A stretch of 64,000 nucleotides of DNA, taken from positions 1 to 64,000 of the forward strand of contig NZ_FMAH01000014.1 of the NCBI RefSeq assembly GCF_900094545.1, given 5' to 3'. This document shows, piece by piece, positions 9,824 to 18,834 of this stretch. A program made the translations under genes and the position numbers. Position 1 is the stretch's first letter, and every line of letters starts with the position of its first letter. The notes beneath the pieces were generated by a model, which saw only the letters and a list, made by a program, of their open reading frames with translations, did no database searches and had not been told where the DNA came from. The stretch is from Martinezella miluonensis (GTDB taxonomy: Bacteria; Pseudomonadota; Alphaproteobacteria; Rhizobiales; Rhizobiaceae).

Positions 9824-10213
9824 TCACATCACCTTCGCCGCCGTGATCTCGACCTCCACCAAAAACTCGGCCCGGGTAAAGCCGCTGACGATCAGCAGCG
9901 TCGAGGCCGGTTTCGGATCCAGCGTATAGCGGTCGCGAACGGCCATATAGGCCGGAATATCCTCGCGCGTGGTCACGAAGCCGGCGATGCGGATCACGTC
10001 GGCAAAGCTCATTCCGGCTTCATCGAGAATGGCGTTGATCGCTCTGAAACAAAGATCGGCCTGCGACGTAACGTCAGGCGGAATGCGGTCATCGAGACCG
10101 ATGCCGAGCTGGCCGGATGTGACCAAAAGACTGGCGCCCGGCGACACCAGCAGACCGTGATTGTAATTGCCAAAGGGACGGCGGACGGACGGCGGATTAA
10201 ATATCTTCTTCAT
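9824..10213 (-). CDS. RidA/YjgF-family protein lacking the deaminase arginine
   Basis: The 129-residue product has the RidA trimer-forming fold: VTSGQLGI, ADLCFRAINAILDEAGMSFADVIRI, and the C-terminal VEVEITAAKV. The ATG at 10213 follows AGGAG at a good distance and replaces a longer in-frame ATG at 10249. In the position where active RidA enamine deaminases have PARS, with the substrate-binding Arg, this protein reads PAST. It is therefore likely one of the non-RidA Rid subgroups whose function is open. It follows a DMT transporter gene on the same strand with a gap of about 60 bp. Confidence 0.85.
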   Translation of the reverse strand: MKKIFNPPSVRRPFGNYNHGLLVSPGASLLVTSGQLGIGLDDRIPPDVTSQADLCFRAINAILDEAGMSFADVIRIAGFVTTREDIPAYMAVRDRYTLDPKPASTLLIVSGFTRAEFLVEVEITAAKVM

Positions 10214-10273
10214 CGATATCGACTCCTCGTGATTGGGAGATTTCAGCATTTTGAGACTGAGCCGACAAGCCGT

Positions 10274-11173
10274 TCAATGCGCTTGTGCTGAAGTAACCGC
10301 CCGATTTCGCCGTACCTCCAGCAGGATGTGGCCGAAAAGCGCGGCAAGGACGATCGGCCCGCCGATCAGCGTTGCCGTCGACGGACGCTCGGCAAAGACC
10401 ATCCAGACCCACAGCGGCGTCAACGGCACTTCGAGCGCCGTCAGCAGCGCTGCATCGGAGGCCGGAACGAGCCGTGAGCCGAATGTATAAAGACTAAGAC
10501 CCATCGCATTTTGAATGATGCCGAAAGCAATGATCAAGCCGAGATCCTGACCCGAGACGGCAAGCGGCGACGCAAACCAGAAGGTCGTGAAAGAGCAGAG
10601 CCAGGCAGAAAGCGCCATGGCCGGCAGCATAGGCACGTCGCGATGCCGCCGCATGATGACGGCGAGAGCAGCGACCGTCAGCGTCATGACGGCGGCCAGC
10701 CCCTTGCCGAGCCAGCTGCCGCCGTCGCTCGCGTGCCCCGAAAGCATGACAAGCACGCCGATGAAGGCGATGCCGCTGGCGATCAGCGTCCGCACATTCG
10801 GACGCTCGCCGATAAAGAGGAAGGCGACGCCCGCGGTGACGAAAGGCACGGTGGCATAGATGACCATGGCATCGGCAACCGACGTATAATAGATCGAGCC
10901 GATCCCGCTGATCATCGACGCCGTGGAAAAAATCGTCGCGGCCAGCGAAGGGCCGCGCATGGAGCGCAGGATGCGAAAGGCGTTGCGGCGTTCGATGTAG
11001 AAAAACAGCGTGAAGACACCCAGGCCGGAAACGACCCCGCGGCAGAAGAGAATGGTCATGAGGTCGGCATGGATGGCTCGCACGAAGAGGCCGGAGGTCG
11101 ACCAAGCCAGCGCCGAAAGCGCGACATAAGTCACGCCCAGCCTATATTGTTGCTGTTCCACCAGCGTTACCAT
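10274..11173 (-). CDS. DMT-superfamily (EamA) transporter
   Basis: The protein is almost wholly hydrophobic with about ten membrane helices and two EamA repeats, as in small-metabolite exporters. The ATG at 11173 was taken as start because GGAGGAGCTG precedes it directly and the helices begin soon after (VTYVALSALAWSTSGLFVRA); the 57 residues upstream in the longer frame are not membrane-like. The substrate is unknown. The RidA-like gene follows it, and the small lipoprotein gene diverges from it. Confidence 0.88.
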   Translation of the reverse strand: MVTLVEQQQYRLGVTYVALSALAWSTSGLFVRAIHADLMTILFCRGVVSGLGVFTLFFYIERRNAFRILRSMRGPSLAATIFSTASMISGIGSIYYTSVADAMVIYATVPFVTAGVAFLFIGERPNVRTLIASGIAFIGVLVMLSGHASDGGSWLGKGLAAVMTLTVAALAVIMRRHRDVPMLPAMALSAWLCSFTTFWFASPLAVSGQDLGLIIAFGIIQNAMGLSLYTFGSRLVPASDAALLTALEVPLTPLWVWMVFAERPSTATLIGGPIVLAALFGHILLEVRRNRAVTSAQAH

Positions 11174-11418
11174 CAGCTCCTCCGTCGCCTTGCGGCAGAT
11201 CATTAGCGAGTGCCAATGAGGCTCACAAGCAAAGCTTGCGCCGCGGCATGTCGTGTATGCCGGAAGATGGTGAGGGTTGCAGGAAGGCCACGCCCCCGAT
11301 CCGGTCGGTTGAGCGGCGGATAGCCGACGCATTTCCGAACGCAAAGTTGGGCATATTCACCTTGCAGATATTATTTGCCCGTCTACGGTTTGCACGGTTT
11401 CGATCAAGGGAGAATCAA

Positions 11419-11844
11419 TTGCGCTTGCTGTCAGCCACTTTGTTCGCATGCGGCTGCGTCAGCCTGGTCGACGCACCGCTATGGCCGCCGGCAGAAACCT
11501 ATGTCGACACGACGATGCAGTGCAGTCAAAGCAGCAATCCTGCCCGTTGCCAGCATATGCGCGATCGGTGGAAAGCCGAGTATGAAGAAGCGATCGCCGG
11601 CGGATACCGAGCGCAGAAACATGTGGCCTTGTGCCTGAGCACCGGCTGCGATGGGGCGATCCAGCCCGACAAGATGCTCGGCTGCGCCTGGCGTATCGTC
11701 ATCGCCGATGTAACGCACGCTCAGCCGGACAGTATGGATCGCGCCAATCTCAATCGCTTCTGTGGAACGGACTATATCGACGCAAAGGGAAAGCTCGAAG
11801 CCGCCTCGCAAGCCAAAGCGATGCAGCGGCAGATCGGCAAATAA
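11419..11844 (+). CDS. Small Cys-rich putative lipoprotein, TTG start
   Basis: A GGGAG ribosome site lies 6 nt before a TTG at 11419, giving a 141-residue product that starts MRLLSATLFACGCVSL. This is a short signal with a possible lipobox (LFAC) and an acylatable Cys at about 11. The mature part contains several Cys residues (MQC, ARC, ALC, TGC, LGC, RFC) and a Met/Gln/Lys-rich end. The frame is open upstream to an ATG at 11236, but that part is Arg-rich with no ribosome site and no signal peptide. No family was recognised. The Phe in the lipobox is unusual, so lipidation is uncertain. Confidence 0.6.
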   Translation: MRLLSATLFACGCVSLVDAPLWPPAETYVDTTMQCSQSSNPARCQHMRDRWKAEYEEAIAGGYRAQKHVALCLSTGCDGAIQPDKMLGCAWRIVIADVTHAQPDSMDRANLNRFCGTDYIDAKGKLEAASQAKAMQRQIGK

Positions 11845-11846
11845 CG

Positions 11847-11879
11847 GGCCGCGGAACAGCCTGTGACTATTCCGCGGCC
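11847..11879. terminator. Bidirectional hairpin between convergent genes
   Basis: GGCCGCGGAA at 11847-11856 pairs with TTCCGCGGCC at 11870-11879 around a 13-nt loop. It sits between the stop of the lipoprotein gene (11844) and that of the hydrolase (11896), which converge here. No T-run follows, so its efficiency is uncertain. Confidence 0.55.
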
Positions 11880-11895
11880 ATGGTCTTGATCGGCC

Positions 11896-12507
11896 TTACG
11901 CGTAGGGCGCGAGGAAAGCACGGATGGCTTCGATCTCGTTCGGCCGGATGTCATGGCCGCCGGCATGCCAGTCGAGCCTCACCTGTGCCTCTTGCCGCGT
12001 AAAATAGTCGGCGAGCGCCTTGGTGACCGGTGCGGGCGCGATCGGATCCCGTTCGCCCGCGGTGATCAGCACGCGCCTGCCCTGCAGCCTGGCATTGTCC
12101 TTCGGCTCGAACGGGATGAGCGGATGCATCAACACGGCCGCATCGAAAAGGTCGCCATGCTCGATCAGCACATTGGCGAGGATGTTGGCGCCATTGGAAA
12201 AGCCAAGGCCGAGCACCTGCGACGCGCTGTATTCCGCCGCCAGGCTTGAGACGTAGTTCGCCATCTTTTCCGTCGCCCGGGCGAGGTCAGTCATGTCATA
12301 GACGCCCTCGCCCGTACGGCGGAAGAAGCGCGCAGCCCCATGTTCCGAAACGTCGCCACGCGGCGATACGATGGTCGCGTCCGGCAACAGACGGGCGGCG
12401 AAATCGAAGAACTGGTTCTCGTCACCGCCAGTACCGTGGAAGGTGAAGAAAATGGGCTTTCCGGGTGCACCGGCCTTCAGCCGGTGCACATAACTCGTGT
12501 CAATCAT
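11896..12507 (-). CDS. MhqD-like alpha/beta hydrolase (carboxylesterase)
   Basis: This 203-residue serine hydrolase resembles Bacillus MhqD and related phospholipase/carboxylesterases. It has the oxyanion loop TFHGTGGDENQFF near residue 22, the nucleophile elbow LGFSNGANI, the Asp in GERDPI, and the His in AGGHDI. It lies 14 bp after the mhqO-like dioxygenase gene on the same strand. In Bacillus, mhqO and mhqD respond to quinones and catechol, so a role in detoxifying quinone or ring-cleavage products is a fair inference. Confidence 0.88.
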   Translation of the reverse strand: MIDTSYVHRLKAGAPGKPIFFTFHGTGGDENQFFDFAARLLPDATIVSPRGDVSEHGAARFFRRTGEGVYDMTDLARATEKMANYVSSLAAEYSASQVLGLGFSNGANILANVLIEHGDLFDAAVLMHPLIPFEPKDNARLQGRRVLITAGERDPIAPAPVTKALADYFTRQEAQVRLDWHAGGHDIRPNEIEAIRAFLAPYA

Positions 12508-12521
12508 GGTCTTTCCTCCGA

Positions 12522-13454
12522 TTAGCCTTCCAGCGGCTCCAGATGCTGCTCGATCAAGCCGCGCAGATGCGTGTGCTGTTCGGGCAGCTTCAGCGCTTCG
12601 CCGAGATGAGCCGTATCCTCGTCGCGGTTGAAGCCGGGTTCATTGGTGGCGACTTCGAACAGCACGCCGCCCGGTGTGCGGAAGTAGATCGCCCAGAAGT
12701 AGTCACGGTCGATGACCGGCGTGACCTGATAGCCCGTATCCATCAGCGCCTTGCGCACTTCGAGCTGCTTTGCGCGGTTCTCGACGGCAAAGGCGACATG
12801 GTGTACGGAGCCGGCACCCGGAAGCGCGCGGTTGATGTTCGGCATCGTCTCGAGGTCGACATAGTCGGCACCGTTGCCGCCGGGAATGGCAAGCCGCTTG
12901 ACGCCCTCATGCGTGTCGACAACTTCGTAGCCCATGTACTTCAGCAGTTCCGCCGTGGCGCCCTCGTCCCGCAGCCGCATGGCAACGGAATGGAAACCCC
13001 TGATAGCGTGCTCGGCATCGACGCCGCCATGCGTCCAGGGCAGGCGGTTGTCATCCTTCACCTCGACGAGAGCAAAGCCATCGCCATCCGGACCTGCAAA
13101 ATGCAGGCGCTTTTGGCCGAAGGATTCGTCAACCTTCAGGCCTTCGACACCACGCTGACCAAGTCGCTCGGTCCAGTAACCGATGGCACCTTCCGGAACG
13201 GAATAGATCGTATTGCCGACTTCTCCGGTACCCGGGCGACCGCGCGCCATCTTCGGAAACGGGAAGTAAGTCATGATCGTGCCGGGTGTGCCGATCTCGT
13301 CACCATAGTAGAGGTGATAGACGTCGGGAGCGTCGAAATTCACCGTCTTCTTGACGCGGCGCAGGCCCAGCGTGTCCGTGAAGAACTTATTGTTGGTGCG
13401 AGCGTCTTCCGCCATCGAGGTGACGTGGTGAAGACCTTTGATCTGATTAAGCAT
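12522..13454 (-). CDS. Ring-cleaving dioxygenase of the MhqO type (vicinal oxygen chelate fold)
   Basis: The protein has two VOC (glyoxalase/extradiol dioxygenase) domains. The first opens with LHHVTSMAEDARTNNKFFTDTLGLRRVKK, and the second, in the C-terminal half, contains VHHVAFAVENRAKQLEVRKA and a GGVLFEVATNEPGF segment with the metal-binding Glu. The ATG at 13454 follows AGGGG and gives the usual start MLNQIKGLHHVT; a longer frame to 13496 adds a Cys/Arg-rich leader with no support. It forms an operon with the MhqD-like hydrolase. The likely role is oxidative cleavage of hydroquinone-like compounds. Confidence 0.88.
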   Translation of the reverse strand: MLNQIKGLHHVTSMAEDARTNNKFFTDTLGLRRVKKTVNFDAPDVYHLYYGDEIGTPGTIMTYFPFPKMARGRPGTGEVGNTIYSVPEGAIGYWTERLGQRGVEGLKVDESFGQKRLHFAGPDGDGFALVEVKDDNRLPWTHGGVDAEHAIRGFHSVAMRLRDEGATAELLKYMGYEVVDTHEGVKRLAIPGGNGADYVDLETMPNINRALPGAGSVHHVAFAVENRAKQLEVRKALMDTGYQVTPVIDRDYFWAIYFRTPGGVLFEVATNEPGFNRDEDTAHLGEALKLPEQHTHLRGLIEQHLEPLEG

Positions 13455-13621
13455 CTCTGACCCCTTGTCTCGCCTGCACCGGCAGGCGTTTCTCATGGGC
13501 AGAAGATGGTCTTGTGGGCGGCTTTTCGATAGCCCCCAATAGCCAAACGGATTGTCTTCAATGAGTGAACGATAAATTCGGATCGTTCAATGACGCGCAA
13601 TCTCTTCCGAAAAGCGACACC

Positions 13622-14323
13622 TCACTGAGCTTCCGGATTGCTCGGCAAGGCCCAGTCGATCGGTTCCCTGCCATGTTCGGCAAGATAGGCATTGGCCTTG
13701 GAAAAATGCCGGCAGCCCAGGAAGCCGTTATGGGCTGATAGCGGTGATGGATGCGCCGCCTTCAGCACCAGATGGCGCTCCGTATCGACAAAGGCTGCCT
13801 TCTTCTGCGCATAGGAGCCCCAGAGCATGAAGACGACGCCATCGCATTCGTCATTGACCTGGCGGATGACGGCGTCGGTGAAGCGCTCCCAGCCCTTGCC
13901 CTGATGCGAGGCGGCCTGCGATTCCTCGACCGTCAGCACGCTGTTGAGCAGCAAGACGCCCTGCTTCGCCCAGCTTTCCAGAAAGCCGTGGCGCGCCGGC
14001 GGAATGCCGAGATCAGTTTCAAGCTCCTTGTAGATATTGACCAGTGACGGCGGAATGCGCACGCCGGGGCGGACGCTGAAGCAGAGCCCATGCGCCTGGC
14101 CGATGCCGTGATAAGGATCCTGCCCGAGAATGACGACCTGCACCTCGTCGAGCGGGGTCAGATCCAGCGCCCGGAAATACTCGCTGCCGCGCGGAAAGAT
14201 CACCTTGCCGCGCTGCTTTTCCTCGACAAGAAAGGATTTGAGCTGCTGCATGTAGGGGCTTTCGAATTCCGGAGACAGCGCCTCTTTCCAGCTTTCTTCC
14301 AGCTTGATACCCGCTTCCGCCAT
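13622..14323 (-). CDS. ung: Uracil-DNA glycosylase, family 1
   Basis: It removes uracil from DNA and starts base-excision repair. The 233 residues include the water-activating motif GQDPYHG (about residue 85), the [14 protein letters not shown] segment, the uracil-binding LLLNSVLTV, and the minor-groove loop [13 protein letters not shown] with the catalytic His. All family 1 signature residues are present. The gene stands alone between the dioxygenase operon and a membrane-protein gene, with more than 140 bp on each side. Confidence 0.97.
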   Translation of the reverse strand: MAEAGIKLEESWKEALSPEFESPYMQQLKSFLVEEKQRGKVIFPRGSEYFRALDLTPLDEVQVVILGQDPYHGIGQAHGLCFSVRPGVRIPPSLVNIYKELETDLGIPPARHGFLESWAKQGVLLLNSVLTVEESQAASHQGKGWERFTDAVIRQVNDECDGVVFMLWGSYAQKKAAFVDTERHLVLKAAHPSPLSAHNGFLGCRHFSKANAYLAEHGREPIDWALPSNPEAQ

Positions 14324-14470
14324 TGACTATGCCTCCATCTTCGTCAGCAGTTCGATTGAGGGCGAAAGCGCCGGCAAGTCAAGAAAATGACTTGCATTGC
14401 AGCAGGCAGATCACAGCTTTCCAGCAATAGCGCGGTTCGATCCCGGCTTATGTCGGCAATGACGACTGCC

Positions 14471-15103
14471 CTAGGCGGACGTCGCTGCCGACGGCAATTG
14501 CGCCATCTCTCCCGTCGAGATCAATAGGGCTTCGCGTTCGGTAGCGAGCATGGCTCGCATCCGTCGCCTCACCGTGAGGCGTATGGCAGCAAATCCAGCC
14601 AGCATCAGCACCACTTTGCTGCCGATACTAAAGGTAGGCATGACGACTGCCCATGTGGACAGATCCCAGGCGATAGCAACAAAGGCGTTGAGTGCGGCAG
14701 ACAAGAACATGAGGCTGGCCCAGACAAAGCCCAAATAAATTGCGACATCAGGCGCGACTGTGCGGACAATAGCCGGCAGGTACCGGTTCATCCAGCCTGG
14801 CTTGAGCATCACCACGCCGACAATCGAATAGATGACGCTCGGCTTGAATAGCACGAAACGGGGATCGTCCGTCAGCAGCGTTGCCGCGCCGGCAGCGATG
14901 ACCAGAAGGAGGCTCAGCCACTCCATGGTACCGATTGGCTTCCGTCGGAGGTATTGTATCCCGATTTGGACAAGACCAAACGCTATCGCCGAGCAAGCCG
15001 AAAGGGCCGCATTATGCGTGAGGGAAAGCAGAACGACGAAAAATAGGCTTGACGCCAAATCGGCGAGCAGCAGCTTGACCGCATCAAAAAAGCTTTTCAT
15101 CAC
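14471..15103 (-). CDS. YciB/IspZ-like inner-membrane protein
   Basis: This 210-residue protein has about five membrane helices and the family signature: a hydrophobic N-terminus (FFDAVKLLLADLASSLFFVV), then GTMEWLSLLLVIAAGAATLL, TDDPRFVLFKPSVIYSIVG, and a VWASLMFLSAALNAFVA helix. YciB proteins are linked to the cell envelope and septation in Enterobacteria. Here the sequence is divergent, so it may be a second paralogue rather than the housekeeping copy. It is in line with the long FAD dehydrogenase gene 87 bp upstream. Confidence 0.75.
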   Translation of the reverse strand: MMKSFFDAVKLLLADLASSLFFVVLLSLTHNAALSACSAIAFGLVQIGIQYLRRKPIGTMEWLSLLLVIAAGAATLLTDDPRFVLFKPSVIYSIVGVVMLKPGWMNRYLPAIVRTVAPDVAIYLGFVWASLMFLSAALNAFVAIAWDLSTWAVVMPTFSIGSKVVLMLAGFAAIRLTVRRRMRAMLATEREALLISTGEMAQLPSAATSA

Positions 15104-15190
15104 ACCCTAGCTCTCACTGCGACGTCTGTGATGTTCATAAAGCCACTGGCCATCGCCAGCAAGAGATTGCCCGCAACCCCTTCCGGCAAA

Positions 15191-17638
15191 TCACCCCTTG
15201 ATCCGCGTCATCTGCGGATCATAGAGCGGCTTCAGCGACACCCGGCACGGCACGCGACGCTGCGCGACATCAAGTTCGTAGCGACCGGAAAGCACAAAAT
15301 CTTCCGTCACTCCCCCGGGATCGCGAACATAGCCATAGCCGATGGCCTTGCCGACGGTGTAGCCGTAGCCACCGCTCGACAGCCAGCCGACACGCTGACC
15401 ATTGCGATAGATCGTCTCACGGCCGAGAAGCACGATCTCGGGATCTTCGGGCACGAAGCAGGCAAGCATCTTCTTCACGCCGGAGGCCAGTTGCTGCTCG
15501 ATGGCTTCCCGGCCGCGGAATGCGACGTTCTTCTTCATCTTCACCGCCCAGGTAAGCCCAGCTTCGACCGGCGTATGATCCGGCCCGATATCGGAACCCC
15601 AGGCGCGATAGCCCTTCTCCAGCCGGCAGCTTTCGATGGCACGATAGCCGGCATTGACAAGGCCATGCTCGCGGCCAGCGGCCATCAGCACGTCATAGAC
15701 GGTGGCGACATATTCCACCGGCACATGCAACTCATAGCCGAGTTCGCCGACATAGGTGATGCGCAACGCCCTGACGGGGCAACCGGCGATACCGACGGTT
15801 CTCACTTTACCGAAGGGGAATGCTGCGTTGGAAACATCCGCCGATGTCACGGCCTGCAATATCTCGCGCGACTTCGGCCCCATCAGCGACAACACGGAAT
15901 AGGCAGAGGTCACATCCACCAGCTCCGCATGCATCTCTGACGGAATATTCCGAGCAATCCAATCGAAGTCATGCGTGGCGAAGCCGGTGCCGGTGGTGAT
16001 ATAGAATTCGTTCTCGGCGACGCGGGCGACCGTGACGTCGCATTCGATGCCGCCCCGGTCGTTCAGCATCTGCGTATAGGTCAACGCACCCACAGGCTTG
16101 GCGACATCATTGGCGGCAATCCAGGAGATCGCTGCCTCGGCATCCCTGCCCTTCAGCACGAATTTGGCAAAGGAGGTCTGGTCGAAGATGACAGCTGCCT
16201 CGCGAACCGCCTTGTGTTCGCGGCCGGCGGCATCGAACCAGTTCTGCCTGTTATAGGTATAGACGTCCTTAGGCTCCTCCCCCGAAAAGAGATCGGCAAA
16301 CCAGTTCGGCCGCTCCCAGCCGAGCTTTTCGCCGAAGCAGGCGCCCTGCGCCTTCAACCGATCGTAGAGCGGCGACTTGCGGCACGGCCGGCCGCTGGAA
16401 TGTTCCTCGAACGGCCAGGCCATGGTGTAATGCTTGCCGTAAGCTTCGAGCGTACGGGTGCGCACCCAGTCGATATCGAAATGCGGACGGCCGAAGCGCC
16501 TGATATCAACAGGCCAGAGGTCATAAGGCGGCTCGCCCTTGACGACCCATTCGGCGAGCGCCATACCCGCGCCGCCCGCAGAGGCGATGCCGAAAGCGTT
16601 GAAACCGGCACCAACGAAGAAGTTCTTCAGCTCAGGCGCTTCGCCGAGGATGAAGTTGCCATCGGGCGTAAAACTCTCCGGACCGCAGAGCAACTGCTTG
16701 ACGCCTGCCGTCTGCAGCGCCGGCACCCGCACCAGCGCCTGCTCCATGATCTGCTCGAAATGATCGAAATTGCTGTCGAGCAGCGTGTAGTGGAAATCCC
16801 TGGGGATGCCGGCGAGCGCCCAGGGGATTGGATTGGGCTCATAGCCGCCCATGACCAGTCCGCCGACCTCTTCCTTGTAATAGGTTAGCCTGTCAGGATC
16901 GCGCAGCGTCGGCAGATTCGAAGGCACGCCGAAGGATTCGGTGATGAGATATTGGTGCTCGACCGAGACGAGCGGCACATTGACGCCGAAACGGGCGGCA
17001 AAGGTCCGCGTCCACTGCCCCGCGCAGACGACGACGCGCTCGCATTCGATCCGTCCCCTCTCGGTGACGACGGCGCGAATGCGGCCCTTTTCGATCTCCA
17101 GATCGAGAACTTCCGTATCCTCGAAGATCGAGACGCCGCTCATGCGGGCGCCCTTCGCCAGCGCCTGGGTGATATCGGAAGGGTTGGCCTGCCCGTCGGT
17201 CGGCAGGAAGGCAGCACCGACCAGATCCTCGATATCCATCAACGGCCAAAGATCGAAGGCTTCCTTGGGCGTCAGCAGATGCATCTGCAGGCCAAACGAC
17301 TGCGCCGTGGTCGCCTGCCGCTTGACCTCCGTCCAGCGCTCCTCGTTGCAGGCGAGACGCAGACCGCCATTCATCTTCCAGCCGGTGGCAAGGCCGGTTT
17401 CCGCCTCGAGCTTCTTATAGAGATCGACGGAATAGCCGAGCATCTGCGTAATATTGGCACTGGTGCGCAGCTGACCAACGAGACCAGCGGCGTGAAATGT
17501 CGTGCCCGAGGTCAGCTTCCTGCGCTCCAAGAGCACGGTATCAGTAAAGCCGAGCTTGCCGAGATGGTAGGCAGTCGAGCAGCCGATGATGCCGCCGCCG
17601 ATGACGACGGTCTTTGCTGTAGTCGGCAGTTCCTTCAT
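15191..17638 (-). CDS. GcvT-type FAD-dependent dehydrogenase (dimethylglycine/sarcosine dehydrogenase family)
   Basis: The 815-residue protein has a DAO-type FAD domain at the N-terminus (VVIGGGIIGCSTAYHLGKLG, about 10-30; GTTFHAAGLVGQLRTSANI around the covalent-flavin region) and, from about residue 430, a GcvT-like tetrahydrofolate-binding domain ending in the barrel GWLSSGGYGYTVGKAIGYGY. Relatives demethylate dimethylglycine or sarcosine and pass the one-carbon unit to folate. A choline-kinase-like gene ends 9 bp upstream and a DeoR regulator diverges beyond it. That context favours a methylated-amine or choline-derived substrate, but the exact one is not fixed. Confidence 0.88.
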   Translation of the reverse strand: MKELPTTAKTVVIGGGIIGCSTAYHLGKLGFTDTVLLERRKLTSGTTFHAAGLVGQLRTSANITQMLGYSVDLYKKLEAETGLATGWKMNGGLRLACNEERWTEVKRQATTAQSFGLQMHLLTPKEAFDLWPLMDIEDLVGAAFLPTDGQANPSDITQALAKGARMSGVSIFEDTEVLDLEIEKGRIRAVVTERGRIECERVVVCAGQWTRTFAARFGVNVPLVSVEHQYLITESFGVPSNLPTLRDPDRLTYYKEEVGGLVMGGYEPNPIPWALAGIPRDFHYTLLDSNFDHFEQIMEQALVRVPALQTAGVKQLLCGPESFTPDGNFILGEAPELKNFFVGAGFNAFGIASAGGAGMALAEWVVKGEPPYDLWPVDIRRFGRPHFDIDWVRTRTLEAYGKHYTMAWPFEEHSSGRPCRKSPLYDRLKAQGACFGEKLGWERPNWFADLFSGEEPKDVYTYNRQNWFDAAGREHKAVREAAVIFDQTSFAKFVLKGRDAEAAISWIAANDVAKPVGALTYTQMLNDRGGIECDVTVARVAENEFYITTGTGFATHDFDWIARNIPSEMHAELVDVTSAYSVLSLMGPKSREILQAVTSADVSNAAFPFGKVRTVGIAGCPVRALRITYVGELGYELHVPVEYVATVYDVLMAAGREHGLVNAGYRAIESCRLEKGYRAWGSDIGPDHTPVEAGLTWAVKMKKNVAFRGREAIEQQLASGVKKMLACFVPEDPEIVLLGRETIYRNGQRVGWLSSGGYGYTVGKAIGYGYVRDPGGVTEDFVLSGRYELDVAQRRVPCRVSLKPLYDPQMTRIKG

Positions 17639-17647
17639 CGTGTCACC

Positions 17648-18526
17648 TCAAGAGTTGCGAAAGCTCTGCCAGGCGCTTTCAAACCGCCGCAGATTTTCAG
17701 CTGTATAGGAGGAATAATCGAAATCGATGTCGGAATGGATTTCCGAAACCATGCTCCACATCGTCTCGCGCAGGAGCGAAGCGCATTTCATCGCCTGATA
17801 GCGTCGGCGCAAATCGTTGCTGACACCAGCCTCGAAATAGGCTTCCAGCATCGCCTCTTCCTCCGCTTCGGTGAATTCATTGTTGGAGGCTAGCCCGCCA
17901 AGATCGAAAAGCGGCGTGTTGAAGCCGGCATAGTCCCAATCGATCAGCCAGAGCCGCTTGCCATCATCGAGGAAATTCGCCGCCAGTAGATCATTATGGC
18001 AGAAGGCGATCTCGAAAGGTCCGGCCGCACACTCGAGCCGCTCGGCGATATCCAGAAAGGAAGGCAGCAGCGGTTTATGACGACTCCCGCCGGCCTCCAG
18101 GAGAGCCGCATAATCTCTTACCACATGAAAGACCCAGAAGATCGCCGCCGGCCCGCGAAAATGCCTGGCGACATCGCGATGGCAGGACCGGATGAGCGGC
18201 ACGATACGGCTGATCATTGCCGGGGTTCGGATATCATCGGCCGACAGCGGCCTTGCGTCGATGTAATCGAGCACCAATATGCCGGGCTCGTAATAGATCA
18301 CGGCAGGCGAGAGACCGGCTGCATGGGCAGCCCGGCTCGCCGCTACCTCATTGGTGCGGCTGATGTGGTGGACGGGAATGTCCGACCCGAGCCTGACCAC
18401 GAAACGCTGGCCGTCGTTGGTGACCAGATAGTTGCGATTGGTAATGCCGCCAACGAGTGGAGCGATCTCGAGCGGCCCGCGCCAAATAGCGAGAGAATGT
18501 ATCCTATCTTCCGGCGTCGCAGTCAT
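17648..18526 (-). CDS. Choline/aminoglycoside kinase-family phosphotransferase
   Basis: This is a protein-kinase-like small-molecule kinase. It has a nucleotide-binding N-lobe (GGITNRNYLV, RFVVRLGSD), the catalytic-loop motif FCHNDLLAANFLDDGKRLWL, and the metal-binding Asp in IDWDYAGFNTPLFDLG. This pattern is closest to choline/ethanolamine kinases. The ATG at 18526 follows GGAGGGGG and gives 292 residues. It lies 9 bp ahead of the GcvT-type dehydrogenase gene, so the two are one operon, probably acting on a choline- or ethanolamine-related compound. Confidence 0.85.
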   Translation of the reverse strand: MTATPEDRIHSLAIWRGPLEIAPLVGGITNRNYLVTNDGQRFVVRLGSDIPVHHISRTNEVAASRAAHAAGLSPAVIYYEPGILVLDYIDARPLSADDIRTPAMISRIVPLIRSCHRDVARHFRGPAAIFWVFHVVRDYAALLEAGGSRHKPLLPSFLDIAERLECAAGPFEIAFCHNDLLAANFLDDGKRLWLIDWDYAGFNTPLFDLGGLASNNEFTEAEEEAMLEAYFEAGVSNDLRRRYQAMKCASLLRETMWSMVSEIHSDIDFDYSSYTAENLRRFESAWQSFRNS

Positions 18527-18834
18527 TCCCCCTCCGGCGCTACTGCTCAGCATTCTCTGGACGGGAAGGTTCCTCACAAACGCCTAGCTGTCAAGATCAA
18601 TCCACAAAATGAAACGAATGTTTGGTTTTTTGTTGGATTTGAGAGCAAATCCCAATTGGATCGGCGACAGATATTGCAATAGAGCGCTTCACCGTCGGCC
18701 AGATTTGCCTTAAAAACTGCAGCGCGAGGCGTGCGGATTGATTTGCAAACCTAGATGCTTCTTTGGCGTCAGCGCCTGCTCGATCCGCAAGCCGCAATAT
18801 GTTTTGGGATCATACCCTCAATAGGATCAGAACC
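18527..18834. other. 308-bp divergent intergenic region
   Basis: It separates the kinase-dehydrogenase operon (minus) from the DeoR gene (plus) and should carry both promoters and the DeoR operator. It is AT-richer than its surroundings, with T-rich runs near 18625-18650. No clear inverted repeat, coding frame or RNA was identified. Confidence 0.5.
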
